DNA of 64,000 bases from Marinobacterium alkalitolerans (GTDB lineage Bacteria; Pseudomonadota; Gammaproteobacteria; Pseudomonadales; Balneatricaceae), in NCBI RefSeq assembly GCF_017776525.1, contig NZ_JACVEW010000002.1, positions 155,376 to 219,375 of the forward strand, given 5' to 3'. Shown in pieces: positions 33,798 to 47,127 of the stretch; position 1 is the stretch's first letter; each line of letters starts with the position of its first letter. Below the pieces are notes generated by a model. The model saw only the letters and a program-made list of their open reading frames with translations, did no database searches and was not told the origin of the DNA. Made by a program: the position numbers and the translations under genes.

Positions 33798-35305
33798 GCA
33801 CAGAACCCAAGCGCTTGAACCAACTGTTGGCCGATATTGAGTGTCAGGAAGGTGGCCTCTACGCCGAGGCACCGCTGATCAGCAGTCTTGCGCTCGACAG
33901 TCGTCAGGTTGAGCCGGGGTGTCTGTTTTTCGCCCGTCAGGGCAGCCGGGTAAAAGGCTCGGACTTTATTCCGGACGCGCTTGAGCGCGGCGCTGCAGCG
34001 ATCATGGTTGCAGCCGGTGAGCTTGATTCAGAGGCACGTCAGGCGATCAAGGTTCCCGTGCTTGAAGTGGAGGACCTGGATCGGTGTATCGGTCAGGTGG
34101 CAAGCCGCTTTTATGATTCGCCCAGTGACAGTCTCAAGGTCATTGGCGTAACCGGCACCAACGGCAAAACCTCCTGCGCCTGTTTTCTGGTGCAGGCGCT
34201 TGAGCAGTTGGGGCACCGTGCCGCTTTGATCGGCACCCTGGGTAACGGTTTCTGGGGCGAGCTGGATACGGCCACCCACACCACGCCTGACCCGATCAGT
34301 CTGCAGCGGCTCATGGCCCGGCTGAGAGATGGCGGTGCCGAGTACATTGTGATGGAAGTGTCCAGCCATGCGCTCGATCAACAGCGCGTCAGCGGCATCC
34401 AATTTGCGGCGGGTGCGTTCACCAACCTGACGCGGGATCACCTGGATTACCACGGCGATATGAACGCCTATGGTGATGCCAAGGCCCGACTGTTTACCGA
34501 CTATCAGCCGCCGGTTCAGCTACTCAATCTGGATGATGTTTTTGGTCGCACGCTCTGGGAACGGCTGGAGCCGGCCCCCGGTCGTGTGCTCGGATTTGCA
34601 CTCTCCGAGCCCGGCGCGGATCTGACACTTGAGGGGCTTGAGTTCAACCCCTCAGGCATCGCCTTTACCTACAAGGGCGTGACCGGTGAGGCACGCGTTC
34701 AGGCACCGGTCATGGGCAGCTTTAATGCCAGTAACCTGCTGCTGTGTGCTGGTTTGCTGGAAGCACTGGGCTTTGAGGTGGCGTCCATCGCGGCAGCCCT
34801 GTCAGGGATCGAGCCGGTGCCGGGGCGCATGCAGCCTCTGCCGAAAGTGGAGGGCAAACCGGCCGTTGTCGTGGATTTCGCCCACACGCCCGACGCCCTT
34901 GCGCAGGCACTGCAGGCGCTTCGTCTGCACAGTGGCCCCAAGGGGCATCTTGTGTGCGTATTTGGCTGCGGCGGCGATCGCGACACCGGCAAGCGCAGCG
35001 AAATGGGTGAGCTGGCGGCGAAGCTGGCCGACCGGGTGCTGGTAACCAGCGACAACCCGCGCTCGGAAGCACCGGAAGCGATCATCGCGGACATTCTGGC
35101 GGGCGTCCCCACGGGGGTGGATGTTGAAGTGGAAGTTGACCGCGCCGTTGCCATCCGTCGGGCCGTTGCGACCTCAGGCCCCGAGGATGTTGTTCTGCTG
35201 GCAGGGAAAGGACATGAGCCCTACCAGGAAATTCAGGGTGTGCGTCACCCGTTCAATGATTTCGACCACGCCTGGCATGTATTGAAAGAAGGAGCTGAGG
35301 TATGA
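33794..35305 (+). CDS. murE: UDP-MurNAc-tripeptide synthetase MurE (meso-DAP-adding)
   Basis: MurE adds the third amino acid to UDP-MurNAc-dipeptide. The 503-residue ligase has the ATP-binding GTNGKT (residues 121-126) and the D420-N-P-R423 motif that selects meso-diaminopimelate over lysine, as expected for a Gram-negative. Other Mur ligase marks are EVSSHALDQQRV and FGCGGDRDTGKR. The gene overlaps ftsI and murF by four bases each. Confidence 0.97.
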   Translation: MSTEPKRLNQLLADIECQEGGLYAEAPLISSLALDSRQVEPGCLFFARQGSRVKGSDFIPDALERGAAAIMVAAGELDSEARQAIKVPVLEVEDLDRCIGQVASRFYDSPSDSLKVIGVTGTNGKTSCACFLVQALEQLGHRAALIGTLGNGFWGELDTATHTTPDPISLQRLMARLRDGGAEYIVMEVSSHALDQQRVSGIQFAAGAFTNLTRDHLDYHGDMNAYGDAKARLFTDYQPPVQLLNLDDVFGRTLWERLEPAPGRVLGFALSEPGADLTLEGLEFNPSGIAFTYKGVTGEARVQAPVMGSFNASNLLLCAGLLEALGFEVASIAAALSGIEPVPGRMQPLPKVEGKPAVVVDFAHTPDALAQALQALRLHSGPKGHLVCVFGCGGDRDTGKRSEMGELAAKLADRVLVTSDNPRSEAPEAIIADILAGVPTGVDVEVEVDRAVAIRRAVATSGPEDVVLLAGKGHEPYQEIQGVRHPFNDFDHAWHVLKEGAEV

Positions 35306-36675
35306 TGCGCGCCCTTGAGTTGAGTGAGCTGGAAGCGCCGTTACAGGCACAACGGCTGGGGGGCGACTGCCAGGTTGAGCGTGTGGTAACAGACAGCCGT
35401 CAGTTGGCGGCAGGTGATCTGTTTGTGGCGCTCAAGGGCCCGAACTTTGACGGGCACGATTTTGTCGGTGCTGCCGCAATGAAGGGGGCTGCTGCCGTGC
35501 TGGTTGACCATGCGGTCGAGACCAGTCTGCCGCAGTTGGTTGTCACCGACACCTTAAAAGCTCTGGGACAGCTGGGCGCTTACAATCGCTCACTGTTCCG
35601 GGGTGCCGTGTTTGCCGTTACCGGAAGCGGCGGCAAAACCACAGTGAAGGAGATGCTGGCCGGCCTGCTGTCTACGCGTGGAGACGTGCTGGCCACCCGA
35701 GGCAACCTCAACAATGAAATCGGGGCGCCGCTGACGCTGCTGGAACTGGCACCCGGGCACACGGCTGGCGTGATTGAGCTGGGCGCGAATGCTCAGGGCG
35801 AGATCGCACGCACGGTGTCTTATACGCAGCCGGATGTGGCCATTCTGAACAACGCCATGGGGGCTCACCTTGAGGGCTTTGGTGGCATTGAAGGCGTGGT
35901 GAAGGCCAAGGCCGAAATCTTTACCGGCCTGAAAGAAGGCGGCGTTGGTGTGGTCAATCTGGACTCGCCCTACGCAGCGGTCTGGATGGAAGGGCTGGCG
36001 CGACTGAAACGCCGTGTATTTACCTTCGGCGTGGAGAACGGGGCTGCTGATCTGAGTGCCAGCAAGCTCGAGATGAACGCTGATGGCAGCTGGCGTTTTG
36101 AACTGGATGACGGCACCGAGCGCCTGCCGGTCAGCCTTCAGGTGCTGGGCCGACATAACGTGGCCAATGCCACGGCGGCTGCTGCAGCCTGGGTTGCGGC
36201 GGGTCAGCCACTGTCCGCAATCAAGGGCGTGCTGGACCAATTCAAGCCGGTGTCGGGCCGGTTGAGTCCGCACCGACTGGCCGGTGGCGCGCTGGTGATT
36301 GATGACAGCTACAACGCCAACGCGGATGCGATCAAGGCAGCGACGGACCTGCTGGCACAACTGCCCGGTCAGCGCGTGCTGGTGCTGGGTGATATGGCCG
36401 AGCTGGGTCAGGAATCGGAGCGCCTGCATGCCGAAGTCGGCCGTTACGCCGCTGAGCGTGGCGTCGAACAGCTACTGGCGACCGGCCCGCAGATGGCAGG
36501 CGCCGTGGCGGCGTTCAACAATATAAAAACGGGGGCGCAGCATTTTGCTGCGCAAGAGACATTGATCGAGCGCTTGCGCACGCTGCTGACACCGGAGACC
36601 TGCGTTCTGGTGAAAGGGTCCAGAAGCGCAGCGATGGACAGGGTGGTAGACGCCCTGTTGAAAGGGGAAGACTGA
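35302..36675 (+). CDS. murF: UDP-MurNAc-tripeptide:D-Ala-D-Ala ligase MurF
   Basis: MurF adds D-Ala-D-Ala to complete the UDP-MurNAc-pentapeptide. The 457-residue protein has the P-loop GSGGKT (108-113, with S in place of the more usual T-x-G-K form), NLNNEIGAPLTLL, ELGANAQGEIA and DDSYNANADA. ATG 35302 overlaps the murE stop; a second ATG follows directly. Three bases separate it from mraY. Confidence 0.97.
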   Translation: MMRALELSELEAPLQAQRLGGDCQVERVVTDSRQLAAGDLFVALKGPNFDGHDFVGAAAMKGAAAVLVDHAVETSLPQLVVTDTLKALGQLGAYNRSLFRGAVFAVTGSGGKTTVKEMLAGLLSTRGDVLATRGNLNNEIGAPLTLLELAPGHTAGVIELGANAQGEIARTVSYTQPDVAILNNAMGAHLEGFGGIEGVVKAKAEIFTGLKEGGVGVVNLDSPYAAVWMEGLARLKRRVFTFGVENGAADLSASKLEMNADGSWRFELDDGTERLPVSLQVLGRHNVANATAAAAAWVAAGQPLSAIKGVLDQFKPVSGRLSPHRLAGGALVIDDSYNANADAIKAATDLLAQLPGQRVLVLGDMAELGQESERLHAEVGRYAAERGVEQLLATGPQMAGAVAAFNNIKTGAQHFAAQETLIERLRTLLTPETCVLVKGSRSAAMDRVVDALLKGED

Positions 36676-36678
36676 CAC

Positions 36679-37761
36679 ATGCTTTTGTTGCTGGCCGATT
36701 ATCTGGCTCAATTCCACAGCGGATTCGGCGTATTTCGCTATATCACCCTGCGCGGGATCATGGGAATCCTGACCGCACTGGGGCTGTCCCTGTTTCTGGG
36801 GCCCTGGCTGATTACGCGTCTGAAGGAAAAGCAGATCGGTCAGGCCGTGCGTGATGACGGCCCCCAGTCACACCTGAGCAAGGCTGGCACTCCCACCATG
36901 GGGGGAGCACTGATTCTCCTGTCCATTGCGATCAGCACCCTGCTGTGGAGTGACCTGAGCAGTCACTACGTCTGGGTGACATTGATCGTGACACTGATTT
37001 TCGGTGCCGTTGGCTGGGTAGACGACTGGCGCAAGGTGGTGGAAAAGAACCCGCGAGGTCTGCCGGCGCGCTGGAAGTATTTCTGGCAGTCACTGGGCGG
37101 CATTGGTGCCGCCATTGTGCTGTACATGACCGCTGCAACCCCGATTGAAACGCAGCTGATCGTGCCCTTCTTCAAGGATGTGGCGATCGATCTGGGGCTG
37201 TTCTTTATCGTGTTCACCTATTTCGTCATCGTCGGCAGCTCCAATGCGGTCAACCTGACAGACGGGCTGGATGGCCTGGCGATCATGCCGACCGTTATGG
37301 TGTCTGCCGCACTGGCGGTGTTTGCCTACCTGAGTGGCCACGTTCAGTTCGCCAACTACTTGAATATTCCATACGTTGCCGGCTCCGGCGAGTTGATCAT
37401 TTTCTGCGGGGCCATCGTGGGTGCGGGGCTTGGCTTCCTCTGGTTCAACACCTACCCGGCACAGGTGTTCATGGGCGATGTGGGCGCACTTTCACTGGGG
37501 GCAGCGCTGGGCGTGATCGCCGTCATTGTGCGTCAGGAACTGGTGCTGGTGATCATGGGCGGTGTGTTCGTGATGGAAACCATCTCGGTGATTCTGCAGG
37601 TCGCTTCGTTCAAGCTGACCGGCCGCCGTATTTTCCGCATGGCGCCGATTCACCACCATTTTGAACTCAAGGGCTGGCCGGAACCGCGCGTGATCGTGCG
37701 CTTCTGGATCATTACCGTGGTACTGGTGCTGATTGGCCTGGCATCGTTGAAGATTCGATAG
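36679..37761 (+). CDS. mraY: Phospho-MurNAc-pentapeptide transferase MraY
   Basis: MraY transfers phospho-MurNAc-pentapeptide to undecaprenyl phosphate, forming lipid I at the inner membrane. The 360-residue protein has about ten membrane helices and the catalytic acidic motifs WVDDWRKV and [10 protein letters not shown], as well as the [13 protein letters not shown] loop. Its length equals that of E. coli MraY. It lies 3 bases after murF and 10 before murD. Confidence 0.97.
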   Translation: MLLLLADYLAQFHSGFGVFRYITLRGIMGILTALGLSLFLGPWLITRLKEKQIGQAVRDDGPQSHLSKAGTPTMGGALILLSIAISTLLWSDLSSHYVWVTLIVTLIFGAVGWVDDWRKVVEKNPRGLPARWKYFWQSLGGIGAAIVLYMTAATPIETQLIVPFFKDVAIDLGLFFIVFTYFVIVGSSNAVNLTDGLDGLAIMPTVMVSAALAVFAYLSGHVQFANYLNIPYVAGSGELIIFCGAIVGAGLGFLWFNTYPAQVFMGDVGALSLGAALGVIAVIVRQELVLVIMGGVFVMETISVILQVASFKLTGRRIFRMAPIHHHFELKGWPEPRVIVRFWIITVVLVLIGLASLKIR

Positions 37762-37771
37762 GAGAGAGCAC

Positions 37772-39121
37772 GTGAGCCTGATTGCGACTGACAAACGGCG
37801 CATCATTATCGGTCTGGGACAGACCGGGCTCTCCTGTGCCCGCTATTTTCAGCGTCACGGGCAACCCTTTGCGGTGTGCGATACCCGTGAAGCACCGGCC
37901 GGCGTGGATGATTTCCGTGCGGCCTTTCCCGGTGTGGAGCTGCGCCTCGGCAAACTGGACACTGACTGGCTGCTGAGTGCCGACGAGCTGGTGATCAGCC
38001 CGGGCGTTGATAAACGCCAGCCGGAGATTCAGCAGGCTGTCGCGGCGGGCGTGCCCCTGATCGGGGATATTGACCTGTTCTGCCGTGAAGCAACCGCTCC
38101 CATCGTGGCCATCACCGGCTCCAACGCCAAGAGCACTGTGACGACACTGGTGGGTGAAATGGCGCAGGCCGCCGGGATTAACGTTGGCGTGGGCGGCAAT
38201 ATCGGCCTCCCGGCGCTGGACCTGCTGGAGCAGCCGGCCGACCTGTACGTACTGGAACTCTCCAGCTTCCAGCTGGAAACCGCTCATGGCCTCAAGGCGG
38301 CCGCCGCCACGGTACTCAATATCAGCCCGGACCATCTGGATCGCTACGACAGCATGCAGGATTACGTGCTGACGAAGCAGCGCATCTATCGCGGGGCGGC
38401 CAAGGTGATTGCCAACCGTGACGACCCGTTGACCCAGCCGTTGATGGCGCAGGGGGTCGAGCTGCGCCGCTTTGGTCTGGGTGAGCCGGACCTGAAAGAT
38501 TACGGCCTGCGTGAGCACGAAGGTGAAACCTGGCTTTGTCAGGGGCTGACCCCACTGCTGCCGGTGACGGCGCTGAAACTGCGTGGCAGTCATAATCATG
38601 CCAACGCACTGGCCGCGCTGGCGCTGGCCGAAGCGGTGAACATTCCCCGTGAAGCGGCGTTGCAGGCGCTGCAGGCCTTTGCCGGGCTGGAGCACCGCTG
38701 CCAGTGGGTCGCGGATATTGAGGGGGTCGGCTACTACAACGACTCCAAGGGAACCAATGTGGGCGCCACTCTGGCGGCACTGGAAGGGCTGGGCACCTCT
38801 CTTGCTCCGGGAGCAGGGCTGATTCTGCTGGCTGGCGGTGTCGGCAAGGATCAGGCGTTTGGCGAACTCTCAGCACCCCTGCAGCGCTACGGCAAGGCAC
38901 TGGTCCTGTTTGGCCGTGATGCCCGGCAGATAGCCTCTGAAGTTAAGGGTGTGGAGACTAGCTTTGCTGATTCGCTGGAAGTGGCCGTGCAGCAGGCTGC
39001 ACAGCTTGCTGTACCCGGCGATCTGGTACTGCTGTCACCGGCCTGTGCCAGCTTTGACATGTTCTCGGGCTATCCGGCGCGGGGCGAGGCGTTTGTGAAC
39101 GCCGTGGAGGCGCTGCGATGA
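37772..39121 (+). CDS. murD: UDP-MurNAc-L-alanine:D-glutamate ligase MurD
   Basis: MurD adds D-glutamate to UDP-MurNAc-L-Ala. The 449-residue protein has GLGQTGLSCARYF in the N-terminal Rossmann domain, ATP-binding ITGSNAKSTVTTL, LSSFQLE and NDSKGTN. The start is GTG 37772 with GGAGAG upstream. The P-loop reads GSNAKST rather than GTNGKST, a variation seen in MurD. It overlaps ftsW by four bases. Confidence 0.96.
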   Translation: MSLIATDKRRIIIGLGQTGLSCARYFQRHGQPFAVCDTREAPAGVDDFRAAFPGVELRLGKLDTDWLLSADELVISPGVDKRQPEIQQAVAAGVPLIGDIDLFCREATAPIVAITGSNAKSTVTTLVGEMAQAAGINVGVGGNIGLPALDLLEQPADLYVLELSSFQLETAHGLKAAAATVLNISPDHLDRYDSMQDYVLTKQRIYRGAAKVIANRDDPLTQPLMAQGVELRRFGLGEPDLKDYGLREHEGETWLCQGLTPLLPVTALKLRGSHNHANALAALALAEAVNIPREAALQALQAFAGLEHRCQWVADIEGVGYYNDSKGTNVGATLAALEGLGTSLAPGAGLILLAGGVGKDQAFGELSAPLQRYGKALVLFGRDARQIASEVKGVETSFADSLEVAVQQAAQLAVPGDLVLLSPACASFDMFSGYPARGEAFVNAVEALR

Positions 39122-40350
39122 AGATGGCGCTGCGACTTCCCATGCCCTCGATGCCCGAAGTGATTCGCCCGCCCAGAGGTGTCGCGCCGGTTGATCCGCT
39201 GCTGCTGGTCAGTGCTCTCGCATTGATGCTGACTGGGCTGGTGATGATCACCTCGGCCTCCATGGATGTGGCGGCACGCGATTTTGGTTCACCGCTTCAC
39301 TTTATTGTGCGCCATGGCAGTTTCTTCGTACTGGCGCTGATCGCCAGCACGCTGGCCATCATGATCCCGATTCGCGCCTGGGAGCGCTTCAGTGTGCCGC
39401 TGTTGATTTTCGGGGCCGTCTTGCTGGCGCTGGTGCTGCTGCCGGGGATCGGGCGTGAGGTCAATGGTTCTCGGCGCTGGATCGGACTGGGCCCTGTCAA
39501 CCTGCAAGCATCCGAAATTGCCAAGGCCTGCATGGTGATCTTTATCAGCGGCTATCTGGTGCGCCGGCTGGCCGAAGTACGCAGCAGCTGGTGGGGGGTA
39601 GTCAAACCGGCTCTCCCGATGGGTATTTACGGTGTCCTCCTGCTGGCAGAGCCTGACTACGGGGCGCTGGTGGTGATGGTCGGCACCGTTGCCGGCATGG
39701 TGTTCCTTGGCGGTATGCGTTTCGCGCAGCTGGTGGTTGTGGTGCTCGGTGGCGGTGGCCTGATTGGCCTGTTGGCGTTTGCGCAGCCCTACCGCATGGA
39801 ACGATTGAAAAGCTTTACCGATCCCTGGGCAGATCCCTTCGGGGCCGGCTACCAGCTCTCTCAGGCGCAGATTGCGTTTGGTCGAGGCGACTGGTTTGGG
39901 ACCGGGCTGGGCAATAGCGTGCAGAAACTGTTTTACCTGCCCGAAGCCCACACGGACTTCGTGTATTCGGTGCTGGCAGAAGAGCTGGGCCTGATTGGTG
40001 CCCTGCTGGTGGTGGCCCTCTATGTCCTGCTGGTGGCGCGCATTTTCATTATCGGGCGCAAGGCCGAGCAGGCGCAGCAGTTTTACATGGCCTACCTGAC
40101 GTACGGGTTTGGCTTCATCATTGCCGGACAGGCGCTGATCAACATCGGGGTGAACGTAGGGGCCTTGCCGACCAAGGGGCTGACCTTGCCTCTGCTGAGT
40201 TACGGCGGCTCCAGTCTGCTGGTGTGTGCAGCCATGATCGCGATCGTGTTGCGTGTGGATTACGAACTGAAGTGCCATCGGCTCAAGCAGTCACCGCGAG
40301 AGCTGCCCTGGCTCAGTCGATTGTTAAGGTTGGAGGATAAATCGGCATGA
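39118..40350 (+). CDS. ftsW: Septal peptidoglycan glycosyltransferase FtsW
   Basis: This 410-residue SEDS-family polytopic protein polymerises lipid II at the division septum together with FtsI. It has about ten membrane helices. Family marks include VNGSRRWIGLGPVNLQASE, the periplasmic loop TDPWADPFGAGYQLSQAQIAFGRG(D), LPEAHTDFVYSVLAEELG and GLTLPLLSYGGSS. The start overlaps the murD stop (ATGA), and the end overlaps murG. Confidence 0.96.
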   Translation: MKMALRLPMPSMPEVIRPPRGVAPVDPLLLVSALALMLTGLVMITSASMDVAARDFGSPLHFIVRHGSFFVLALIASTLAIMIPIRAWERFSVPLLIFGAVLLALVLLPGIGREVNGSRRWIGLGPVNLQASEIAKACMVIFISGYLVRRLAEVRSSWWGVVKPALPMGIYGVLLLAEPDYGALVVMVGTVAGMVFLGGMRFAQLVVVVLGGGGLIGLLAFAQPYRMERLKSFTDPWADPFGAGYQLSQAQIAFGRGDWFGTGLGNSVQKLFYLPEAHTDFVYSVLAEELGLIGALLVVALYVLLVARIFIIGRKAEQAQQFYMAYLTYGFGFIIAGQALINIGVNVGALPTKGLTLPLLSYGGSSLLVCAAMIAIVLRVDYELKCHRLKQSPRELPWLSRLLRLEDKSA

Positions 40351-41425
40351 CCCAGGCGAAACGAAAAGTGCTGATTATGGCCGGTGGTACGGGAGGACAC
40401 GTGTTCCCGGCACTGGCGACGGCTGAAAAACTCCAGCAACAGGGCGTTGAGGTCGAATGGCTGGGCAGCATGAAGGGCATCGAAAACGAACTGGTGCCGA
40501 AAGCGGGTATCCCGTTGTACCGAATTTCGATTACCGGGCTGCGTGGAAAGGGGCGGTTAAGCCTGCTGCTGGCACCCTTCCGCCTCGCGCGCGCTTTGGG
40601 GCAGGCGTTAGGTGTGTTGCATCGCGCGAAGCCGGATGCCGTGCTGGGCATGGGCGGTTTCGCCTCAGGCCCCGGCGGTCTTGCCGCCTGGCTGTGTCGC
40701 GTACCGGTTGTGGTACACGAACAGAACGCAATTCCGGGCATGACCAATAGAACCCTGGCCAGGCTGGCCCGTCGTGTGCTGCAGGCATTCCCGCAAGCGT
40801 TTGAAGGGCGCACCGGGGTTGAAACTACCGGCAACCCGGTACGTGGTCCGATTTTGAATCTGGCCCCGCCGGCGGAGCGTTATGCCGGTCGTGAAGGGCC
40901 GATTCGTCTGCTGGTGGTGGGTGGCAGTCTCGGTGCGCTGGCGATCAATCGTATTCTGCCGCAGGCACTGGCCCGCATCCCGGAGGAAGTTCGTCCTCAG
41001 GTGTGGCACCAAACCGGCAGGCAGCATCTCGAGGCCACGCAATCGGCCTATGCCGAAGCCGGGATTGAGGCCAGTGTTGTGCCTTTTATCGATCGCATGG
41101 ATCGGGCCTATGAGTGGGCCGATCTGGTGTTGTGCCGCGCAGGTGCGCTGACGGTCAGTGAAATTGAAATAGCGGGGCTGCCGGCCGTGTTTGTGCCGTT
41201 TCCGCATGCCGTTGACGATCACCAGACGGCGAATGCCCGGCATATGGAGCAACAGGGCGCCGCGCGCCTGATACAGCAGTCCGAACTGGATGCCGAGCGA
41301 CTGGCAACCGTTCTGACTGAACTGAACAACCGAAACGAATTATTGATGATGGCAGAGCGTGCGCGTGAACAGGCGCGCCCTGACGCCGGTGACAGAGTGG
41401 CACAGGTCTGCCTGGAGGTTATGAA

Positions 41426-41429
<4 letters not shown>
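40347..41429 (+). CDS. murG: Lipid II-forming GlcNAc transferase MurG
   Basis: MurG attaches GlcNAc to lipid I on the cytoplasmic face of the membrane. The 360-residue GT-B enzyme has [12 protein letters not shown] at the N-terminus, [21 protein letters not shown], and the UDP-GlcNAc-binding region [31 protein letters not shown]. Overlaps of four bases on both sides keep it coupled to ftsW and murC. Confidence 0.97.
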
Positions 41430-43811
<2,382 letters not shown>

Positions 43812-43813
43812 AC

Positions 43814-44566
43814 ATGAACATGAGCAGCGACATGAATCCGCAAGGATTGGACCGCTACTGGAACACCGTAGTGGTACTGACGCTGCTCGTCGTATTTCTG
43901 GGCATTGGCAGCTCCATGGCGATGGAGTTTTGGCGCTGGCTTAACCGTCCGGTGGCGGAAGTTCGGGTAGCCGGTGCCACGCGTCATCTGGACAAGGTGG
44001 CGGTGGCCGAACGGGTAGCGGCAGGGCTGAACCGGCCTCTGCTTGAACTGGATCTGGCCGGTTTGCAGCGTGAACTGGTGGAAGATCCCTGGATTCACAG
44101 TGCCCGGCTGCGCCGTGAATGGCCGCCGGCGCTGGAAGTCGAGCTGGAGGAGGAAGTGCCGGTGGCCCGCTGGGGTGACAAGGGCCTTCTGAATCATCAG
44201 GGCGATATTTTCTGGCCAAGGCTGAAGCCCGAGTATGCCAGCCTGCCGCGGCTGAGCGGGCCGGCACATGAAACCGTTCGCATCATGCAGCAGTTTCATG
44301 ACCTGAACCGGATGTTTTCGGCTGCAGGCTTGCGCCTGACCGGTTTGATGCTGGAAACGCGCGGGGCCTGGACACTGGAGCTGGATAACGGCATTCGTGT
44401 CGTCGCGGGCCGGGAGCAGCTGGTGCCGCGCCTGAAACGCTTTTTGCAGATTTATCGCACGCGTCTGGCGGCGGATGCCGCACGCATAGAGCAGGTCGAT
44501 ATTCGTTATACCAATGGCGTTGCCGTTAGCTGGCGCGCAGAGACAGGACAAGAGCATGCAGGTTAA
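43814..44566 (+). CDS. ftsQ: Cell division protein FtsQ
   Basis: The 250-residue bitopic protein has a short cytoplasmic tail, one membrane helix (TVVVLTLLVVFLGIGSSMAM), a periplasmic POTRA domain (about residues 50-120, EVRVAGATRHLDKVAVAERV through VEDPWIHSARLRREWP) and the FtsQ beta domain. It scaffolds FtsB and FtsL at the septum. Its end overlaps ftsA by 11 bases. Confidence 0.94.
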   Translation: MNMSSDMNPQGLDRYWNTVVVLTLLVVFLGIGSSMAMEFWRWLNRPVAEVRVAGATRHLDKVAVAERVAAGLNRPLLELDLAGLQRELVEDPWIHSARLRREWPPALEVELEEEVPVARWGDKGLLNHQGDIFWPRLKPEYASLPRLSGPAHETVRIMQQFHDLNRMFSAAGLRLTGLMLETRGAWTLELDNGIRVVAGREQLVPRLKRFLQIYRTRLAADAARIEQVDIRYTNGVAVSWRAETGQEHAG

Positions 44567-45845
44567 TGACGATATGGCAGGCAACATGATCGTTGCACTC
44601 GATATCGGTACCTCAAAGGTGGTGTGCCTGGTCGGGGAACTGACGCCGCAGGGCACCATCGAGATTGTGGGGGTCGGGTCACACCCGTCCCGTGGGCTGA
44701 AGCGTGGTGTGGTGGTCAACATCGAATCCACGGTCAGCTCCATCCAGCGCGCGGTGGAAGAAGCCGAGCTCATGGCAGGCTGCAAGGTGCACGGCGTTAC
44801 CGTGGGTATCGCGGGCAGCCACATCAATAGCCTGAACTCACACGGCATCGTGGCCGTGCGTGACCGTGAAGTCTCGGAGTATGACCTGGAGCGGGTGATC
44901 GACGCTGCGCGCGCTGTGGCGATCCCGGCCGACCAGAAAATCCTGCACATTTTGCCGCAGGAGTATCTGATCGATAACCAGGAAGGCATCAAGGAGCCGC
45001 TGGGCATGTCCGGTGTGCGACTGGAAGCCAAGGTGCACCTGGTGACAGGTGCTACCAATGCGATCCAGAACATCGAAAAGTGCATCCGCCGCTGTGGTCT
45101 GGAAGTGGATGCCGTGGTGCTGGAACAGCTGGCGTCCAGCTTCTCGGTGCTGACCGATGACGAGAAGGACCTGGGTGTCTGCATCGTCGATATCGGCGGT
45201 GGCACCACGGATATCGCTGTCTTTACCGGTGGCTCCATCCGACATACGGCGGTGATACCCATCGCGGGCGATCAGGTCACCAACGATATCGCCATGGCGC
45301 TGCGGACGCCGAGCCAGCATGCGGAACAGATCAAGATCAAATACGCCTGTGCGCTGGCCCAGCTGGCGCGAGCAGACGAGATGATCAAGGTACCCAGCGT
45401 GGGTGACCGCCCGGCCCGAGACCTGTCGCGACAGGCGCTGGCTGAGGTGGTTGAACCGCGTTACGATGAGCTGTTCACGCTGGTTCAGGCCGAACTGCGT
45501 CGCAGCGGGTTTGAGGACCTGGTTGCTGCGGGCATCGTGTTGACCGGTGGCACCGCCAAGATGGAAGGCGCTGTTGAGCTGGCTGAGGAGATTTTCCACA
45601 TGCCGGTTCGGCTGGCCAAGCCGCAGGGTATTCGCGGAATGGAAGCGCAGTTGAGCAACCCCATCTATGCCACCAGCATCGGGTTGCTGCACTACGCACG
45701 TCAGGACCATGAGGTGCCGATGGCACCGATTGCAGCTGAAGCTTCATCAAAAGAGCTGGTTGCACTGGAAGAACCCCGTCGGGAGCGTATTAAACCGGCG
45801 GAATATTTAAAACGATTCAAGGAGTGGTTGCAGGGCAACTTCTGA
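44556..45845 (+). CDS. ftsA: Cell division protein FtsA
   Basis: This 429-residue actin-like ATPase tethers FtsZ to the membrane and recruits the divisome. It has VALDIGTSKVVCLVGEL, CIVDIGGGTTDIAVF (phosphate 2) and GIVLTGGTAKMEG (adenosine). The last 15 residues (PAEYLKRFKEWLQGNF) form the amphipathic membrane-targeting helix. ATG 44556 lies within the end of ftsQ; ATG 44574 is an alternative. A 69-base gap leads to ftsZ. Confidence 0.96.
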   Translation: MQVNDDMAGNMIVALDIGTSKVVCLVGELTPQGTIEIVGVGSHPSRGLKRGVVVNIESTVSSIQRAVEEAELMAGCKVHGVTVGIAGSHINSLNSHGIVAVRDREVSEYDLERVIDAARAVAIPADQKILHILPQEYLIDNQEGIKEPLGMSGVRLEAKVHLVTGATNAIQNIEKCIRRCGLEVDAVVLEQLASSFSVLTDDEKDLGVCIVDIGGGTTDIAVFTGGSIRHTAVIPIAGDQVTNDIAMALRTPSQHAEQIKIKYACALAQLARADEMIKVPSVGDRPARDLSRQALAEVVEPRYDELFTLVQAELRRSGFEDLVAAGIVLTGGTAKMEGAVELAEEIFHMPVRLAKPQGIRGMEAQLSNPIYATSIGLLHYARQDHEVPMAPIAAEASSKELVALEEPRRERIKPAEYLKRFKEWLQGNF

Positions 45846-45914
45846 CAAACTCAACTGATAGTTAGTCGCCGGTACGCCGGAAGGTAGTGGCAGGCGTCCG
45901 GAGAGGAGGAAAAT

Positions 45915-47102
45915 ATGTTTGAACTGGTCGAGAGTGTAACTCAGAGCGCCCTGATCAAGGTGATTGGCGTGGGCGGAGGCGGCGGCAACGCCGTGCAATA
46001 CATGGTGGACCGCGAGGTCGAAGGCGTGGAATTCATCTGTGCCAACACCGATGCTCAGGCGTTGAGCCGTAATGCGGCCCGTACCGCTCTGCACATCGGG
46101 GGGGACCTGACCAAGGGACTGGGGGCGGGCGCCAACCCGACCATCGGTCGCCAGGCCGCGATTGAGGATCGTGAGCGTATTGCGGAAAGCCTGTCCGGCG
46201 CGGACATGGTGTTCATCACCGCCGGCATGGGCGGGGGTACCGGTACCGGTGCTGCCCCGATCGTGGCCGAGGTGGCGCGTGAAATGGGCATTCTGACCGT
46301 AGCGGTCGTCACCCGCCCGTTCCCGTTCGAGGGGCGCAAGCGCATGAAAATTGCCGAAGAGGGCATTTCCGAGCTGCGCGAGGCGGTTGATTCCCTGATC
46401 ATCATCCCGAATGAAAAGCTGATGCAGGTACTGGGCAAGAACTGCAGCCTGGTCAATGCCTTCAGTGCGGCCAACGACGTGCTCAAGGGCGCCGTGCAGG
46501 GGATCGCAGATCTGATTACCCGTCCGGGCATGATCAACGTGGACTTTGCCGACGTGCGCACCGTGATGTCCGAAATGGGCATGGCGATGATGGGCAGTGC
46601 CGTTGCCAAGGGTGACAACCGTGCCGAGGAAGCGGCTGAAGCGGCCATCAAGAGCCCGCTGCTGGAGGACATCGACCTGCGCGGTGCCAGCGGTATTCTG
46701 GTGAACATCGCGGCCGGTGAAGACCTGAGCCTGGGTGAGTTCTCCGAAGTGGGTAACATTGTTGAGCAGTATGCGGACGAAGACGCCACCATCGTCGTGG
46801 GCACCGTGATCGACCCGACACTGGGCGAAGAGATCAAGGTGACCGTGGTTGCAACCGGTCTGGACCGTGCGCGCAGCCAGGGCATGTCCGTGGTTGAGGG
46901 GCGTGCTCAGGAAAAATCTGAGCCGCAGAAAGACAGCGCCATGAACCTGGACGATATCGAACTGCCGACCATTCTGCGCCGCCAGCGTGAAGAAGCACTG
47001 GTCGACAAGCCGCGCCAGGACAAGTCGTCTGAGCAGACAGGTCGTGATGACGATTATGGCAGTCTGGATATTCCGACCTTCCTGCGCCGTCAGGCTGACT
47101 GA
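45915..47102 (+). CDS. ftsZ: Cell division protein FtsZ
   Basis: FtsZ is the tubulin-like GTPase that forms the Z ring. The 395-residue protein has the tubulin signature GGGTGTG at residues 106-112, [16 protein letters not shown] at the start, [15 protein letters not shown] and the synergy-loop region. The C-terminal peptide [11 protein letters not shown] binds FtsA and ZipA. A variable linker rich in E, D, R and Q (about residues 320-378) precedes the tail. GAGAGGAGG stands before ATG 45915. Confidence 0.98.
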   Translation: MFELVESVTQSALIKVIGVGGGGGNAVQYMVDREVEGVEFICANTDAQALSRNAARTALHIGGDLTKGLGAGANPTIGRQAAIEDRERIAESLSGADMVFITAGMGGGTGTGAAPIVAEVAREMGILTVAVVTRPFPFEGRKRMKIAEEGISELREAVDSLIIIPNEKLMQVLGKNCSLVNAFSAANDVLKGAVQGIADLITRPGMINVDFADVRTVMSEMGMAMMGSAVAKGDNRAEEAAEAAIKSPLLEDIDLRGASGILVNIAAGEDLSLGEFSEVGNIVEQYADEDATIVVGTVIDPTLGEEIKVTVVATGLDRARSQGMSVVEGRAQEKSEPQKDSAMNLDDIELPTILRRQREEALVDKPRQDKSSEQTGRDDDYGSLDIPTFLRRQAD

Positions 47103-47127
47103 CGGCACCGGCAGGGTGGATAGCGGA